A stretch of DNA of 64,000 bases from Vibrio penaeicida (GCF_002933855.1 NZ_BFAQ01000050.1:28647-92646); one strand, 5' to 3'. Shown: positions 43,889 through 52,749, counted from the stretch's first letter. The notes: generated by a model from the sequence alone, not told the origin. Made by a program: numbers and translations.

Positions 43889-44821
43889 CTATCGATTACG
43901 CATGTTTCTAAGTGCCAAATAAATCGTTGCCGGCAAAATCAAAACAGAGATCACCATGCCAATGGCAGCAGCCATACCAAGATCAGCCGTTCCGGAACCA
44001 CCACTGGTTCCAAATGCGGTTCGATACTGGAATGTGCCCATGATGTCTGTTGAGTAATAAGGTCCGGCATCGGGTCCCATGAGAATCAAGACATACTCAG
44101 CGTTATTGAACACATCAACCATGGTCAAAATAGTAATAAGGACAAACGCAGGCGCCAAAACAGGAAACACAACATGTCGAATGCACTGCCAGCGGCTTGC
44201 ACCATCCAATACTGCAGCTTCTAGCAAGTCGGAGCGAACGCCAAGAATTGCAGAGAGAATCAACATGATCGAGAACCCTAGCTTCTGCCAAGATTGGAAC
44301 AATGCGATAGTTGGAAGCGCTGCACTTTCATCCCCTAAAAACATCAGAGGTGCAGAAATCAATTCCCAATTCATTAATAGCTGATTTAGAGGACCGCGCA
44401 CATCTACCACGAGTTGACCTAGAAATGCGACTGCGACAGCAGCTAACGGATAAGGCATAAAGAACAGAAGCTTATAGCCAGATTTTCCTACCGTATTCCA
44501 ACTCAATACCAGCGCAAAAGCCGTTCCCAATAAAAGAAACACAGAGATACAAATAGCGAAGAACAATACGGTTTGGTAAAACGCATTCCAAAGCTGGGTA
44601 CTCATGTAGTCATCAGTTAACAGCTTGGTAAAATTATCAAATCCAACAAAAGTGGCAGGCCCTATGCCTGGCCAGTCAAAAAAGGACAGCACTAATGTGC
44701 CGAATAGGGGCAAAAGGTTAAATACCCCATACAACAAGCAGCCGGGAATCAGTAACAACATGTACTGAATCTTTTCTTTCTGCTTGAAGCTCAATCCTTT
44801 GGGGCGGGAAAACTCGGTCAT
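43889..44821 (-). CDS. Sugar ABC transporter permease (MalF type)
   Basis: 310 residues with six main helices. It has the EAA loop DLLEAAVLDGASRWQCIRHVVFPVLAP near 220. The large periplasmic loop of E. coli MalF is absent, as in most oligosaccharide importers. It forms the heterodimeric channel with the MalG-type protein. A hairpin lies in the 100-bp gap that separates it from the binding-protein gene. Confidence 0.94.
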   Translation of the reverse strand: MTEFSRPKGLSFKQKEKIQYMLLLIPGCLLYGVFNLLPLFGTLVLSFFDWPGIGPATFVGFDNFTKLLTDDYMSTQLWNAFYQTVLFFAICISVFLLLGTAFALVLSWNTVGKSGYKLLFFMPYPLAAVAVAFLGQLVVDVRGPLNQLLMNWELISAPLMFLGDESAALPTIALFQSWQKLGFSIMLILSAILGVRSDLLEAAVLDGASRWQCIRHVVFPVLAPAFVLITILTMVDVFNNAEYVLILMGPDAGPYYSTDIMGTFQYRTAFGTSGGSGTADLGMAAAIGMVISVLILPATIYLALRNMRNR

Positions 44822-44847
44822 ACTGACTCCAGCGGTATGGGTATATA

Positions 44848-44871
44848 GGCGACCTGTATATTCAGGTCGCC
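44848..44871 (-). other. Intercistronic hairpin after the binding-protein gene
   Basis: GGCGACCTG pairs perfectly with CAGGTCGCC around a 6-base loop, with no T run on the minus strand. Such hairpins (as after malE) protect the upstream mRNA and raise binding protein over permease levels; that role is inferred here. Confidence 0.6.
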
Positions 44872-44921
44872 GTCTTTCTTTTTGTTTTTACGTTTTTCTT
44901 TTTGCTATGACAGAGAGGTCA

Positions 44922-46136
44922 CTACAGATTTTTGGCTTTGAAACCTTTTTCAATTTCTTCAGACAACCCTTTACTGTCAACTTTACCCGCTAAGAATTTC
45001 TGAAACGCAGGGCCGACAACCTCTTCATACTGAACATTGAATGGTCCTTTCCAAGTCAAGTGCGCTTGCGCTTGGTTGGATACAAAGGTCGCAGCTTCAG
45101 CCTGATGTGCCCCTTCATACTGAATGCCAGATGCATAAGTAGAAAGTTCACCTACGTGATCAGCAAACAACTGTGCGAACTCTTTAGTTGCGGTATACGC
45201 TAACAACTTATCCGCCGCCGCCTTTTTCTCGCTATTGGCATTGACTAAATACGCGCCATCAGCAAAAGCATAGACTTTCCCTCCAGCTCCTGGGACTGGC
45301 ATAAGACCCAAATTGGCATCTGGATTGGTCTGAGCAATGGTTGATAATGGAGATGTTGACCATAAGCCATCAATAATCATGGCAGAATCGCCCAAAGCTA
45401 CATTCGCACGCATACCGTTGTAATCTTGTGCTGCTGCCGAAGGGTTAATGTACGGCTTCCAAGTAGCGAAGGTGTCCACGACTTTTTGATAGCCGCTAGC
45501 GGTAAACGGTTCATCACGCGCAGCAACTTTTGCCATACCGTCACCAGACAATCCCGCCTCAAGACCTGCGCTCATCATGGCCAATGCCCAACCAGCTCGC
45601 CCTGGTACTTCAAGCGGTGTCACACCTGCCGCTTTCAGCGTTTTCATAATTTGCTCAAATTCGTCGAGTGATTGAGGTTCTTTGATATTGTGCTTATCAA
45701 AGATATCTTTGTTATAGATGATTTGCACAGTTTGAACGGCAAATGGAACACCATAAACCTTGCCATCCGAGCCTGTCGCTGCACCCAATGTTGCTGGAGA
45801 AATACCAGATAAATCCACATCGTCACTAACTGGCTTAATCACATCCGCCTTAGCGTATTGATCAATAAAGGAAGCACCAGGACGACCTTGGAATAAATCC
45901 GGACCGCCGTCACTTTGTAAACCAAGACGAAGACGAGAGTTGTAATCCACGCCTTTAAAAACCTCGACCTTAACATTGAGGTCTTTCATATTCTTAGATA
46001 CAGCTTCCCATAGAGGACGCTCCTGTTTGCGCCATGTCCATATAGTTAGGGTTTCTTCTGCAATTGCAGAGATAGGTAAAGCGACGGTAAATGCTGTTAA
46101 TGCTACCAGTGCTTTAACTCCTTTCTTAAACTTCAT
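44922..46136 (-). CDS. Sugar ABC transporter substrate-binding protein
   Basis: 404 residues, family 1 extracellular solute-binding protein. The signal peptide MKFKKGVKALVALTAFTVALP ends around AIAEE. No lipobox Cys is present, so it is a soluble periplasmic protein. LTIWTWRKQERPLW, GPDLFQGRPGASFIDQYA and VPFAVQTVQIIYNKDIF are typical. The ligand is unknown; the divergent cytoplasmic hexosaminidase suggests a beta-linked hexosamine saccharide (inference). It is the first gene of the operon and has an operator-like palindrome 15 bp before its start. Confidence 0.93.
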   Translation of the reverse strand: MKFKKGVKALVALTAFTVALPISAIAEETLTIWTWRKQERPLWEAVSKNMKDLNVKVEVFKGVDYNSRLRLGLQSDGGPDLFQGRPGASFIDQYAKADVIKPVSDDVDLSGISPATLGAATGSDGKVYGVPFAVQTVQIIYNKDIFDKHNIKEPQSLDEFEQIMKTLKAAGVTPLEVPGRAGWALAMMSAGLEAGLSGDGMAKVAARDEPFTASGYQKVVDTFATWKPYINPSAAAQDYNGMRANVALGDSAMIIDGLWSTSPLSTIAQTNPDANLGLMPVPGAGGKVYAFADGAYLVNANSEKKAAADKLLAYTATKEFAQLFADHVGELSTYASGIQYEGAHQAEAATFVSNQAQAHLTWKGPFNVQYEEVVGPAFQKFLAGKVDSKGLSEEIEKGFKAKNL

Positions 46137-46150
46137 TGTTTTATCCTCTA

Positions 46151-46173
46151 GTTAGTTTACACAGGAAACTAAC
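46151..46173 (-). promoter_or_regulatory. Operator-like palindrome before the binding-protein gene
   Basis: TTAGTTTAC-ACA-GGAAACTAA at 46152-46172, with flanking G/C extending the match to GTTAGTTT/AAACTAAC. A second copy (46350-46370) shares the 9-mer TTAGTTTCC and the ACA centre. The likely ligand is the divergent ROK repressor. Confidence 0.65.
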
Positions 46174-46349
46174 TATATAATCTAGGCTATTTTTTGCACT
46201 ATACAACGATCGTGATCACAAATAAGTAACAAAATTATCAATGAAAAATAAGAAAAGATACTTAGATCATACTTTAATTGAATAGATCAAAACGCTTAAT
46301 TTTTGTTCTTGAATAGTAATATTGAAGTCGCTATAAAGGATATTATTAA

Positions 46350-46370
46350 TTAGTTTCCACAATCAACTTA
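46350..46370 (+). promoter_or_regulatory. Second operator-like site before the ROK gene
   Basis: TTAGTTTCC-ACA-ATCAACTTA. The left half is identical to one half of the site at 46152-46172; the right half keeps 5 of 9 positions. It ends 3 bp before the ROK start codon, which suggests autoregulation. Confidence 0.55.
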
Positions 46371-46373
46371 ACT

Positions 46374-47447
46374 ATGAAGCCAAGCCAAAACAGTAAGATT
46401 GTCAACATATCCAGAGTCATCGATAGCATCTGGCGTCATAACCGAATTTCGCGGGTTGAAGTCGCAGAGCAACTCGGACTGGATAAATCCACCATTACTA
46501 AAATTGTAGGGTTGCTGACGGAAAAGAACTTGATTTCAGAAGTCACCGCTAAACCTTCCAATAGTAAAGGCGGGCGACCGAAGGTGTCACTTTCTCTCAA
46601 TTCAGATATTGGTGTTTTAGTTGGTATTGAGCTCACCGATAGCGTGATTAACGTTTCGGTAGTGAATGTGGATTGCCTAATTGTTTATCGCACCATTATC
46701 CCGTTCCAGCCCAAGCGAGGTGTCATTTCCGAAATCGCCCATGTGCTAACACCTGTACTTCGAGAAATAGAAGATAAGTTCCATAAAATTCTCGCCATTG
46801 GTATCGGGTTACCTGGCTTGGTGGATCCGGAGAGCGGGCATGTGTCGCTGTCTAATGCGCTCGAAATATATAAGCCACTGGCGTTAGTGGATCAACTCAG
46901 CCAAATATTTGCTTATCCGATCTTCATTGATAACGATGCCAATTGCGCTGCTTGGGGGGAAATGATGCAAACACGCCGTGAGCCCACCACCAATTTTATC
47001 TATGTGCTGTTTACCTCTCACCATCGCAATACCGACTCTGAGCATTTAGGGATTGGTTTGGGTTTCGTGTTGAACGATAAACTCTTCTATGGTGATGACT
47101 TTTCAGCCGGTCAATATAAAAGTGAGCTGATACATGGCACAGAATCAGCCGATTTGTCTCTGATCCTCCAAGAATTTGCGTCTTCGCTTGTCATCATGGG
47201 GCGCTTGATGAACATCCATAACGTCATTATTGGCGGTGAAGCCCAACGCTATGGTGCCAATCTAGTTGCCAATATAGATCAGAAACTTGCCAACACTGAT
47301 GGTCCTAAAACGTGGGATCCCTGCATTAGTTTTTCCACCTTGGGCACTCAAGCGGTCTCGGCTGGAGCCGCTGCAATGGCGTGGCAGAAACTTATCACTC
47401 AGGATATCGCGCTGTTTAGCGTGCTGCCCTCTGATAGTCGTATTTAA
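46374..47447 (+). CDS. ROK-family transcriptional repressor
   Basis: 357 residues. The N-terminal winged HTH (about 10-65) reads ISRVEVAEQLGLDKSTITKIVGLL. A ROK sugar-kinase-like domain follows, with GIGLPGLVDPESG and FIDNDANCAAWGE. The zinc motif CxCGxxGC usual in NagC, Mlc and other ROK proteins is absent; the region after SAGQYKSELIHG has no cysteines. It is divergent from the ABC operon and 11 bp upstream of the GH20 gene, so it most likely represses both units through the two TTAGTTTCC sites. The start has no clear Shine-Dalgarno. Confidence 0.9.
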   Translation: MKPSQNSKIVNISRVIDSIWRHNRISRVEVAEQLGLDKSTITKIVGLLTEKNLISEVTAKPSNSKGGRPKVSLSLNSDIGVLVGIELTDSVINVSVVNVDCLIVYRTIIPFQPKRGVISEIAHVLTPVLREIEDKFHKILAIGIGLPGLVDPESGHVSLSNALEIYKPLALVDQLSQIFAYPIFIDNDANCAAWGEMMQTRREPTTNFIYVLFTSHHRNTDSEHLGIGLGFVLNDKLFYGDDFSAGQYKSELIHGTESADLSLILQEFASSLVIMGRLMNIHNVIIGGEAQRYGANLVANIDQKLANTDGPKTWDPCISFSTLGTQAVSAGAAAMAWQKLITQDIALFSVLPSDSRI

Positions 47448-47458
47448 CTGAGGTCCGT

Positions 47459-49231
47459 ATGGCAGAATTTTGCCCAACATTGTTTCCTGAACCAAAGTCG
47501 ATTCAGTTTCTTAATAGCGATCCATTATTTATTCCCGGCTTAACACGAGGCATGATCCCGCGTGTTCAAGGTGAGCGTATATCATCGCCACAAGTTGAAT
47601 ACCAATATCATAGCGAGTTTACAGAGCAATCTTTTGGCATTGAGATCAGAAAGGATGTCGTGTTGATCAAGCATTGCGATGAGCTGGGCATTCTGTACGC
47701 TCATCACATCATGGCTCAATTGGTTTGCCAGTGCTCTTCGTCATTGCCACAACTGACGCTTTTCGATAAACCCGATTTCTCGCAACGTGGTGTGATTCTG
47801 GATGTGAGCCGAGACAAGATCCCGACGATGCACACCTTATTCGAGCTCATCGATTACTGGTCATCACTCAGAATCAATCAGCTGCAGTTTTATACTGAAC
47901 ATGCTTTTTCGTACCAGCAGCACCACAAAGTTTGGCAAGATTACGATCCACTCACCCCCGAACAAATTCGCGCACTGGATTACTATTGTAAAACCAAAGG
48001 CATCGAGTTGATTCCTAATCAAGCGACATTTGGGCACATGGAAAAATGGCTCTGCCATCCGGAATACACGCATTTGGCAGAACAAACTTCAGGCTTTTAC
48101 GACCAACGTGGCGACTTTCGCCCGGAGTCCTTTGGGTTAAACCCCGAAAGCCCGGATGTTCCAAAATTCATTGCCGAATTATTTGACGAGTTGTTGCCCA
48201 ATTTTTCCAGTAAAACGCTGAACATCAACTTTGATGAAACCATGGACTTAGGGGTCGATGGAAGTAAACAAGCGTGTGAGACTTTTGGGAAAGGGCAAGT
48301 CTATTTGAACTACCTAACCAAGGTGTTAACGATCGCCAGTGAACGGGGAATGTACTGCCAAATATTCAGTGACATGCTGTTTCGATACCCAGAAATCCTT
48401 CCTCATCTTCCCAAAGAATTGGAGCTGCTCAACTGGGGCTATGAAGAGAATCACCCTTACGATGAAGAACACGCAAAGTTAGCCGAATTTGGTTACCCGT
48501 TTCAGGTGGTGGTTTCAACCAATACCTTTGCGTCGGTTGTGGGGCGCTGGCAAGCAGCGAAAATCCACATGCGGCGTGCGGCCATTTCTGCCAAAAAGTT
48601 TGGAGGTCATGGTTATCAGATATCGGAATGGGGTGATATGGGTCATGCTCAACAGTTTTCGACCTCTTTACCTGCCTATGCATTTGGCGCTGCTGTCGCA
48701 TGGGGAGAAAAACAAAATATCGATGTGGATATTCGCTATGTGCTCACCACTTTTTGGGGGAAAGAATATTCCGATCTAACAGACACGTTACTGCAACTTC
48801 AAGACGCATACATTGAGTCTGGTGTATCGACACCAAACTGCGCATTTTATGGACCGTTTGTGTTTGACCAGAAATCGCGTCGCCATATACGAAGAGCAGA
48901 ACTGAAAGATGAGCAAAGTATCTGGCGGAGCATCGCCCAATTAGAAAACACAGAAAAGCAGGTGAAGTCATCCAGCGAATCGCTGCTGAAACGCGAACTA
49001 CTCTGGACAATCAAAACAATGAAATTGGCGAGCCATATCGCGATTGGCTACATTCAAAACCAATGCCGAGAAGTGGAAGATTTCCCTGCGACGCTGAAAA
49101 GGCAATTGGTTCTTCAGGTCGCAGAAATTGAAAGTGAGTACGCCATCTTGTGGCAAGAGAAATATCGTCTTGGCGGTTGTAAGCAAAGCATGTCTCGCCT
49201 TCAATATCTGCGGCAATTACTTTCACGCTAA
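47459..49231 (+). CDS. Cytoplasmic GH20 beta-N-acetylhexosaminidase-like enzyme
   Basis: 590 residues, no signal peptide. A small N-terminal domain (about 1-105, with ILYAHHIMAQLV as in GH20 zincin-like domains) precedes the GH20 barrel. The barrel opens with FSQRGVILDVSRDKIPTM near 107. The catalytic Asp259-Glu260 pair lies in LNINFDETMDLG, and a helical C-terminal domain follows from about 440. Intracellular GH20 enzymes such as streptococcal GcnA cut imported beta-linked GlcNAc or GalNAc saccharides; I infer the same role. It is cotranscribed with the ROK gene (11-bp gap). Substrate sugar and linkage cannot be read from the sequence. Confidence 0.85.
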   Translation: MAEFCPTLFPEPKSIQFLNSDPLFIPGLTRGMIPRVQGERISSPQVEYQYHSEFTEQSFGIEIRKDVVLIKHCDELGILYAHHIMAQLVCQCSSSLPQLTLFDKPDFSQRGVILDVSRDKIPTMHTLFELIDYWSSLRINQLQFYTEHAFSYQQHHKVWQDYDPLTPEQIRALDYYCKTKGIELIPNQATFGHMEKWLCHPEYTHLAEQTSGFYDQRGDFRPESFGLNPESPDVPKFIAELFDELLPNFSSKTLNINFDETMDLGVDGSKQACETFGKGQVYLNYLTKVLTIASERGMYCQIFSDMLFRYPEILPHLPKELELLNWGYEENHPYDEEHAKLAEFGYPFQVVVSTNTFASVVGRWQAAKIHMRRAAISAKKFGGHGYQISEWGDMGHAQQFSTSLPAYAFGAAVAWGEKQNIDVDIRYVLTTFWGKEYSDLTDTLLQLQDAYIESGVSTPNCAFYGPFVFDQKSRRHIRRAELKDEQSIWRSIAQLENTEKQVKSSSESLLKRELLWTIKTMKLASHIAIGYIQNQCREVEDFPATLKRQLVLQVAEIESEYAILWQEKYRLGGCKQSMSRLQYLRQLLSR

Positions 49232-49275
49232 CGCTGCCCAATATACCCCCACCCAATAACTAAAACCAAAACTAA

Positions 49276-49310
49276 AAACGCCAGCACATTTCTGTGCTGG
49301 CGTTTGATTT
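49276..49310. terminator. Bidirectional terminator, GH20 gene / yaaA
   Basis: AACGCCAGCAC pairs with GTGCTGGCGTT around a 6-base loop, with A/T runs on both sides. Confidence 0.88.
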
Positions 49311-49354
49311 TGTTCGATCTCTATGCCTTTTAATCGCGGCGCAATGTGTCAAGC

Positions 49355-50131
49355 CTAGCTTTGCTCTTCACGCTTGAACACTAACTCTGTTGCTGTGGAT
49401 TCCACTTCATCAAAATAGTAACCCGCAGTATTAAATTGAGTTAATGCTTCAACCGAATCCACTTTATTCTGAATGATGTAACGAGCCATCATTCCACGCG
49501 CTTTTTTAGCAAAGAAGCTGATCACTTTGTAATTGCCATTTTTACAATCTTTGAAGACAGGAGTAATGACCGTGCCGTCTACATTCTTTGGCTTCACTGC
49601 TTTAAAGTATTCATTTGATGCTAGGTTGATAAGTACGTTGTCGCCCTGCTCTTTAAGCGCTTGGTTCACTTCATCGGTAATGATATTGCCCCAAAACTGA
49701 TAAAGGTTAGTACCACGTTCATTGGCAAGCTTTGTGCCCATTTCCAATCGGTATGGCTGCATCAGATCCAATGGCTTAAGCAAACCGTACAAACCGGACA
49801 GCATTCTCAAATGCGATTGCGCATAATCGAACTCTTCATCGGAAAAGGTTTCCGCTTCCAACCCAGTATACACGTCGCCTTTAAATGCCAAGATAGCTTG
49901 ACGCGCATTCTCAACAGTAAACGTTTCGCTCCATTGTTCAAAACGCACTGCGTTAAGCCCTGCAATTTTATCGCTCACTTTCATCAAGCCCGAAATGTCC
50001 GCAGGAGTGAGTTTACGGCATTCTTTGATCAGCTCAGCGCTGTGCTCGACCATTGTGGGCTGGGTAAAGCGCTCTGTCGCTAATGGAGATTCGTAATCCA
50101 GTGTTTTTGCAGGTGATACAACGATAAGCAT
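49355..50131 (-). CDS. yaaA: YaaA family peroxide-stress protein (UPF0246)
   Basis: 258 residues when started at the ATG at 50131 (MLIVVSPAKTLDYESP), exactly the E. coli length; an in-frame start at 50170 would add 13 unrelated residues. YaaA limits intracellular iron and so Fenton damage during hydrogen peroxide stress and has a DNA-binding helix-hairpin-helix. Conserved blocks are GDVYTGLEAETF, LRMLSGLYGLLKPLDLMQPYRLEMG, NLASNEYFKAV and KKARGMMARYI. It stands alone between two terminators or gaps. Confidence 0.94.
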   Translation of the reverse strand: MLIVVSPAKTLDYESPLATERFTQPTMVEHSAELIKECRKLTPADISGLMKVSDKIAGLNAVRFEQWSETFTVENARQAILAFKGDVYTGLEAETFSDEEFDYAQSHLRMLSGLYGLLKPLDLMQPYRLEMGTKLANERGTNLYQFWGNIITDEVNQALKEQGDNVLINLASNEYFKAVKPKNVDGTVITPVFKDCKNGNYKVISFFAKKARGMMARYIIQNKVDSVEALTQFNTAGYYFDEVESTATELVFKREEQS

Positions 50132-50248
50132 GACTTTTACTCTGTTGGGCTGATTTTGTATTGTAAGCATATAAAAAAAGCCACGCTAAGTCAGCATGGC
50201 TTTTTCAATTGTATTGATTCGTGAAGTCTATTATCTCTGTTCAAGAGA

Positions 50249-51703
50249 TCAGTTTTTCTCAGGCTCAATATTCTGCTTAGATTTAGTATTATCCCAGATG
50301 CCTTCTTCTAGTTGAGATTGCAATTCTGGATAATCTTTCACATCAAACGTCGGCACTTTGCCCGCTTTCAGCTGCTGATTGTAATCCTTTGCCAGCTTCA
50401 CCACGATGCCAGAAAGAAGCAAAATGGCGACAAGGTTGACGATTGCCATTAAGCCCATAGAAACGTCTGCTAAGCCCCAAACCGTAGGCAATGTAGCCAA
50501 AGAACCAAACATAACCATACCAAGAACAATAATGCGGAAAAGTATCAAACCTTTCTTGCGGTTATGCTCTAAGAAAATAAGATTGGTTTCTGCGTACGAG
50601 TAGTTGGCAATGATCGATGTGAAGGCGAAGAAGAAAATCGCCACCGCGACAAATATGCCACCCCACTCACCGACTTGTGCACTCAATGCACGCTGAGTTA
50701 GTTCGATACCTGTAATTTCGCCGTGTGGAACGTATTCACCGGACATTAGGATAATCGCGACGGTCGCTGAACAAATGACCATGGTGTCCATAAACACACC
50801 TAGCATTTGTACGTAACCTTGCGAAGCTGGGTGCGGTGGGTATGGTGTAGCCGATGCAGCGGCATTCGGTGCAGAACCCATACCCGCTTCATTCGAGAAC
50901 AAACCACGCTTAATACCTTGAATCATAGCTTGTGCAATCGCGTAACCTAAACCACCCGCTGCTGCTTCTTGCAAACCAAACGCGCTTTTGAAAATAAGGC
51001 TAAATACCGCCGGCACTTTCTCTAAGTTGGTCAGCATCACAAACATGGCAAGCAAAAGGTACGCTAGTGCCATTACCGGTACGATCAACTCGGCTGTACG
51101 AGCAATCTTTCTCATGCCGCCAAAAATAATGAACGCAGAGATAAGGACGAGTACGCCACCAACAAATTTAGGCTCGGTACCGAAAGCGGTTTGCATTGCA
51201 CCTGCAATGGAATTGGCTTGTACAGCGTTGAATACCAATCCAAACGCTATGATGAGGAAAATAGAGAACAATACGCCCATCCAGCGCATCCCTAACCCTT
51301 TCTCCATGTAGTATGCAGGTCCACCACGATAGTTGCCGTCGGCATCACGTGTTTTGTACAACTGTGCCAGTGTACTTTCTGCAAATGACGTTGCCATACC
51401 TAGCATAGCAATCATCCACATCCAGAAAATCGCACCAGGACCACCAGCAGTTAGAGCAACGGCAACACCTGCCATATTACCCGTACCAACACGTGCTGCT
51501 AGCGAAGTACAAAGAGCTTGAAAAGAGGAGATACCCGCAGCATCTGATTTACGACTGTTCCGAAGAACGGAAAACATGTGACCAAAATGTCTGAACTGAA
51601 TGAACCCAAGGCGTAGCGTAAAATACACGCCCACACCAACAAGTAAGTAAACTAGAATCGATCCCCAAAGAAGGTCGTTCATTAAATGAATTAAATCTGC
51701 CAC
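50249..51703 (-). CDS. Sodium:alanine/glycine symporter (AGCS family)
   Basis: 484 residues with about eleven helices. The AGCS signature SSFQALCTSLAARVGTGNMAGVAVAL lies near residue 60, with GPGAIFWMW and GMGSAPNAAASA further on. It imports small neutral amino acids with Na+. The start is GTG at 51703 with GAGG five bases upstream. A leader of at least 140 nt with several perfect stems precedes it (51733-51845), suggesting RNA-level control. I could not match the leader to the glycine riboswitch that controls a similar gene in V. cholerae. Confidence 0.93.
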   Translation of the reverse strand: MADLIHLMNDLLWGSILVYLLVGVGVYFTLRLGFIQFRHFGHMFSVLRNSRKSDAAGISSFQALCTSLAARVGTGNMAGVAVALTAGGPGAIFWMWMIAMLGMATSFAESTLAQLYKTRDADGNYRGGPAYYMEKGLGMRWMGVLFSIFLIIAFGLVFNAVQANSIAGAMQTAFGTEPKFVGGVLVLISAFIIFGGMRKIARTAELIVPVMALAYLLLAMFVMLTNLEKVPAVFSLIFKSAFGLQEAAAGGLGYAIAQAMIQGIKRGLFSNEAGMGSAPNAAASATPYPPHPASQGYVQMLGVFMDTMVICSATVAIILMSGEYVPHGEITGIELTQRALSAQVGEWGGIFVAVAIFFFAFTSIIANYSYAETNLIFLEHNRKKGLILFRIIVLGMVMFGSLATLPTVWGLADVSMGLMAIVNLVAILLLSGIVVKLAKDYNQQLKAGKVPTFDVKDYPELQSQLEEGIWDNTKSKQNIEPEKN

Positions 51704-51732
51704 GATAGCCTCGCATCGAGTTATGACAACAA

Positions 51733-51845
51733 CACAGCTTCACGCCGTGCTCCCTTGTTCAGTGCAGGGTTAGAGGAATTGCCCTCTTTGTTGTAGTTTT
51801 TGCATTGCACTGACTCTCCGTTTTTTCACCGTATCCGGTAGGAGA
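51733..51845 (-). ncRNA. Structured 5' leader of the AGCS symporter gene
   Basis: Four stems are visible on the minus strand. TCTCC (841-845 region) with GGAGA (51815-51819) encloses ACCG/CGGT (51828-51839). CAGTGCA (51806-51812) pairs with TGCACTG (51760-51766) and encloses AGAGG/CCTCT (51772-51787). CACGGC pairs with GCTGTG (51733-51749) just before the gene. It could be a cis-regulatory RNA. Ligand and class are unknown. Confidence 0.5.
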
Positions 51846-52415
51846 AATGTCGGAGTGATTATTTCGACCGCGGGGATAATGCAGACCTAAACGGCAAAAA
51901 TCAATATGCATCATAGTTCATTTATTTGTTATATTTCACTATTTTTGCACGATTTATTAACACAACAAACAACACTATCCGTACAACAACCAAACAAAAG
52001 CCCTAAAATTTATTTACAAAAAAGCGTATCCAACTTCGGTCATTTTTTGTGTGCTACAAATGCAGCGTAACCCTTTGCGTAGCGAGCTTTACCGAATTTT
52101 TACGAGTGATTGTTCGTTCAACCCTTAACAATAATTTGCAACTTTGAAGAAAATGCCTCTTTGATATTCATCTCAGCCCTTTTTTGGGTTGCTTCTTTAA
52201 CATAATTAAATGTCAGAATTTTTCTTTATTTGATACTGATCGCTCATTTTTCATTCAAATATTTTCGCAGAAAATTGTGAAATTCCGCAGGGTTTCTCAT
52301 AAAACCTTCATAAAAGAGAAACAAATGAGAAACACATCAAGGTTATTCTGCAAGCAATTATGTTACTTAAAAGGCTCCAATCGGAGTCTTTATAACAAAA
52401 AAAGAGAGGTCGCAT
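51846..52415. other. AT-rich gap upstream of the DUF3545 gene
   Basis: About 570 bp without a convincing gene. The left end should contain the AGCS promoter (minus strand TGC-ATTATC near 51880). A weak 8-bp hairpin AAGGCTCC/GGAGTCTT lies at 52371-52390. An open frame over most of the right half has no ribosome site or recognisable product. Confidence 0.45.
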
Positions 52416-52601
52416 ATGGATGGCTTTCAACTCGAAGATATTATGGCTATGAATGGCCAGCAGACTCGCTCAACACGTTCGAAACCAGCTAAACGGAAAT
52501 GGCGTGAGATAGAAGCGATTAAAGATCGGCAGCGCTTGCAACGCGAACTAATGGAAATGGATGTCTGTAACGAGTACGACCTAGATGACATCGACTTATA
52601 A
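52416..52601 (+). CDS. DUF3545 family small protein
   Basis: 61 residues. MDGFQLEDIMAMNGQQTRSTR is followed by a basic helical stretch (KRKWREIEAIKDRQRLQREL) and an acidic tail ending DLDDIDL. From memory this is the DUF3545 pattern found in vibrios and relatives; function is unknown. AGAGAGG lies about six bases before the ATG, and a terminator follows directly. The charged layout could suit nucleic-acid or protein binding, but that is speculation. Confidence 0.8.
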   Translation: MDGFQLEDIMAMNGQQTRSTRSKPAKRKWREIEAIKDRQRLQRELMEMDVCNEYDLDDIDL

Positions 52602-52605
52602 ATAG

Positions 52606-52633
52606 AGAGGCACCTTTGGGTGCCTCTTTTTGT
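52606..52633 (+). terminator. DUF3545 gene terminator
   Basis: AGAGGCACC, a TTTG loop and GGTGCCTCTTTTTG, starting a few bases past the stop. Confidence 0.93.
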
Positions 52634-52749
52634 CATTATGAACTTATCGTTTTTTGAGTTCTTCGGTTAGCGGTTGCGTGAGCCTTCTCGCTTGAAAATC
52701 TGCTCGTTCAAAAACCTAGTCGTGTGAGGTCTTCTTTTGTGAGAACAGG

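Noticed and set aside
46200..46225. GTGATCAC near 46212 as a CRP site
   Set aside because: The two half-sites are not at the TGTGA-N6-TCACA spacing; it is only a short palindrome.
51733..51845. Assignment of the AGCS leader as a glycine riboswitch
   Set aside because: GGAGAG is present, but the conserved second half of the glycine aptamer (with its CUCAGG and AAAGGAC-like segments) is not seen.
52184..52492. 102-codon plus-strand frame overlapping the DUF3545 gene
   Set aside because: No ribosome site, low-complexity AT-rich content, and it overlaps the supported gene in another frame.
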